64,000 bases of DNA from positions 1 through 64,000 of the forward strand of contig JAFZIO010000042.1 of assembly GCA_017554335.1 (NCBI GenBank). Reading direction: 5' to 3'. Shown piece by piece: positions 61,966-64,000 of this stretch. Position 1 is the stretch's first letter; each line of letters starts with the position of its first letter. The notes below the pieces were generated by a model. That model was given only the letters and a program-made list of their open reading frames with translations, was not told the origin of the DNA and ran no database searches. A program made the position numbers and the translations under genes. The DNA is from Bacteroidales bacterium. GTDB lineage: Bacteria > Bacteroidota > Bacteroidia > Bacteroidales > UBA932.

Positions 61966-64000
61966 CTATTCTGTTTTCCAAATTGTAACTCTAATTCCGG
62001 CGTACACCCGGACGCCCATCAGGGGGCCCCAGACGCAACTGGCATCGAAGCCGGTAAGCCAGGGATTCTCCCAGCCTATGATAGGATTGGGCTGGGTATA
62101 ATTGGTGAGGTTCTCCCCACCGAGGTAAATGTCAAAGCCCTTGAAACGCTTGGTAAGCTGGGCATAAAGCAGAGGGTAAGGCTTGGTCCAGCCGTCAGCA
62201 TACAAAGGGTCGAGCCCGCGCATGAAGTCCCGTACCCTGCATGGACCGCTGAGCGAAGCCGTGAAATCGAATATCCACTTGTTGAGGTTGGTAGCGTACT
62301 GCAAGTTCAGCACCGCCTTGTACCGGTCGGTCATCGGCTTGAAGTCGTCACTCTGGTTCTTCAACTTCTGACGAGCGTCGGTCAAACGGCCGGTAACTGT
62401 AACCGTAAAGCCGCGGAACGGCTCGGTGGCGAAGTCCAGCTGCAGATTGTTGGTATAAGAATACCCGCCCTGAACGGAACTCAGCGTGTAGAAGCTGATG
62501 TCGTGGTCCGTGTAATCCACCAGCATCTGCTCGTCGAAATGCGTCCCGAAATAATCCAGACTCAGATAGGTCTTCTTGCTGTCGTCGAACGGCAGGTACC
62601 AGGTGGCGTTGCCTCCATATGTCCAGGATTTCTCGAGTGGGAAATCCATATATTGCCCGACCAGTGATTTGGTGGTGGACAAAACGCCAATGTTGTCTAT
62701 CAGAGGGATGCTGGTACGTAATCCCCTGCCGCCGTTTGCGCGCAGCACAAGCTGCTCGAAGGGCACCCACTTCAGCGTGAGGCGCGGAGACAACTCAAAA
62801 CCGCGGTCGTAATACCAATCGCCCCTGAGGCTGGCTATGACCGAGAAGGTCTCGCCATAGTGATAAGTTAATTCTCCGAAGGCACCCAGGTCATTGCTCC
62901 ATGCATTCATCGTGGACTGGTTCATAGTGCCGGGAACAGTCCAGTGAAGGTCCATGTAGTACTTGTCGTAAGTGTCGCTGAGTCCGGCGGTAAAGTGCAA
63001 GTTCTCTCGGGACTGGTCCTGATAAAGCAGGTTTACGAAAGCCGAATTCTGGGTAGCCACGAAAGGATCCTCTCCATACTTGGCGTCAAGGTTGAGCCAT
63101 GTATAGTCGGTCACAATGGCGAAATTGCGGCTGTTGTCTTCGTTCAGGGGTATGCCCACTTTAACGTAGCCGTTCAGGTTCTTGTTCACTATGCCGGCAT
63201 TCCAAGGAAGTTCCGTGACAGAAGACACCTGCCCGCCGTTCTTCTTGTCATAGATGCCGCGCACGCCGAAGCGTACCTGCAGGCCGCTGGGATCGTAATA
63301 CAGCCAGCGATTAGCCAAGGCAACGTTGCCTCCGCGGGGGTCGTCCAGGAAGGTGTCGCCGTTGTGGTCCATGTCCATGAAGTTGCCGTCGGCATGAGCC
63401 AGGATAATGGTGCTCCACTTCTCCATTTCGTCCAGCTGAAGGGCGCTGGCGATGTTGAAGTCCGTCTTGGTATCGTTCATTATGGAAGCCTGCACGTATA
63501 GCGGAATCTCATCCGTAGGCTTGCGGTGCTCCAGGTTGATCTGGCCCGTCATGGACTCAACGCCGTTGATTACGGAGGTCACGCCCTTGGCCACCTGAAT
63601 GCTCTCCAGCCACTGCGAAGGCACCCAGTTGAGGCCCCAGGGGGCAGCGAGGCCGCGCATCACCGGGCGGTTCTCGTCCAGCATCTGCACGTAAATGCCG
63701 CTCTGCCCGAGCAGACGGATCTGGCGGGCTCCCGTAACCGCATCGCTATAGCCCACAGTCACGCTGGCCGAGTTCTCGAAACTCTCCGCCAGGTTGCAGC
63801 ACGCCATCTTGCAAAGGCCCGCCGCAGTAATAACCTCGGTCCTGATATCCTTTCCCTTTGACAGGAAGTTTGAATTACCGGTCGCAGTCGCTCCCGCCGC
63901 CGCCAGCGTATCCTTCCTCTCCCCATATATACCGGTCGTATCCGGCACCTGGGCCTTCAGGGGGATAGTTACCAGAAGAAGCAAGACCAGCGACGCAATG
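61966..64000 (-). CDS. TonB-dependent receptor with Cys-rich plug, N-terminus off the window
   Basis: The frame stays open to the window end; the visible start reads as a signal-peptide core (LVLLLLVTIPLKA). The plug (about 45-170) contains GLCKMACCNLAESFE and VTGARQIRLLGQSGIYVQML. The rest is a barrel of about 22 strands ending in IRVTIWKTE. Cysteines are rare in outer-membrane receptors, and the CxxxCC block here suggests a metal ligand. The HMA-domain gene lies directly downstream. Copper or another heavy metal is an inference. It lacks a carboxypeptidase-like domain in the visible part. Confidence 0.8.
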   Translation of the reverse strand, partial: IASLVLLLLVTIPLKAQVPDTTGIYGERKDTLAAAGATATGNSNFLSKGKDIRTEVITAAGLCKMACCNLAESFENSASVTVGYSDAVTGARQIRLLGQSGIYVQMLDENRPVMRGLAAPWGLNWVPSQWLESIQVAKGVTSVINGVESMTGQINLEHRKPTDEIPLYVQASIMNDTKTDFNIASALQLDEMEKWSTIILAHADGNFMDMDHNGDTFLDDPRGGNVALANRWLYYDPSGLQVRFGVRGIYDKKNGGQVSSVTELPWNAGIVNKNLNGYVKVGIPLNEDNSRNFAIVTDYTWLNLDAKYGEDPFVATQNSAFVNLLYQDQSRENLHFTAGLSDTYDKYYMDLHWTVPGTMNQSTMNAWSNDLGAFGELTYHYGETFSVIASLRGDWYYDRGFELSPRLTLKWVPFEQLVLRANGGRGLRTSIPLIDNIGVLSTTKSLVGQYMDFPLEKSWTYGGNATWYLPFDDSKKTYLSLDYFGTHFDEQMLVDYTDHDISFYTLSSVQGGYSYTNNLQLDFATEPFRGFTVTVTGRLTDARQKLKNQSDDFKPMTDRYKAVLNLQYATNLNKWIFDFTASLSGPCRVRDFMRGLDPLYADGWTKPYPLLYAQLTKRFKGFDIYLGGENLTNYTQPNPIIGWENPWLTGFDASCVWGPLMGVRVYAGIRVTIWKTE

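Overview
The window looks like chromosome from a gut-type member of the Bacteroidales. I see many lipoproteins with an N-terminal signal and Cys, several TonB-dependent receptors, BtuG/BtuB-like and Wzi-like proteins, DUF4493/DUF6359-type and septoil-knot-type proteins, a pyruvate:ferredoxin oxidoreductase, almost no Shine-Dalgarno sequences, and repeated TAnnTTTG promoter boxes just upstream of genes. The species cannot be named from the sequence. About 57 protein genes and 4 tRNA genes are called; the first and last genes are cut by the window edges. No rRNA, CRISPR array, integrase or classical insertion sequence was seen.

Layout. 1-1.6 kb: 5' part of an outer-membrane receptor. 1.9-7.1 kb: small enzymes, including a tight five-gene minus-strand operon (TIGR04076 protein, permuted-papain lipoprotein, YdeI-like, hydrolase-GNAT-GNAT fusion, TfoX-like). 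It diverges from an SDR gene across three 9-bp repeats spaced exactly 21 bp. 8-12.5 kb: HdeD-like protein and a polar amino-acid ABC transporter operon with RNase H. 12.6-17.4 kb: SGNH-SGNH-MBOAT acyl-transfer cassette plus a YKSDA-repeat protein. 17.4-22.2 kb: six-hairpin lipoprotein, then a BtuG-like/BtuB-like pair. 22.5-22.8 kb: Lys-Lys-Val tRNA operon. 22.8-33.1 kb: ManC-type nucleotidyltransferase, surface proteins, M16 peptidase, tRNA-Arg, FabD and NifJ. 33.2-43.2 kb: membrane AraC regulator, YbaK, surface proteins, GH2 and M28 enzymes, TPR protein and an MBL hydrolase.

43.2-47.95 kb is the most unusual part. An A+T-richer block carries a REP-associated (Y1/HUH) tyrosine-transposase-like gene and a sigma-ECF/anti-sigma-barrel/OMP/lipoprotein set. 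Inverted ~118-bp two-hairpin repeats bound it, and a third copy lies at 1.8 kb. Outside these sit longer stem-loop elements, two of which keep the same helices with different base pairs. 48-64 kb is a long minus-strand run: GDPD, a cell-wall amidase-like protein, VanZ, MsbA-like exporter, Pit phosphate transporter with its PhoU-like partner, LysA and an aminotransferase, a Wzi-like protein, GlnS, and a heavy-metal-associated protein with a TonB receptor running off the end.

The genes describe an anaerobic, envelope-rich lifestyle: PFOR-based acetyl-CoA metabolism next to fatty-acid initiation, lysine/diaminopimelate supply, cell-wall and glycan processing, and outer-membrane uptake of corrinoid-like and metal ligands. 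Functions are inferred from motifs and remembered families; no search was run.
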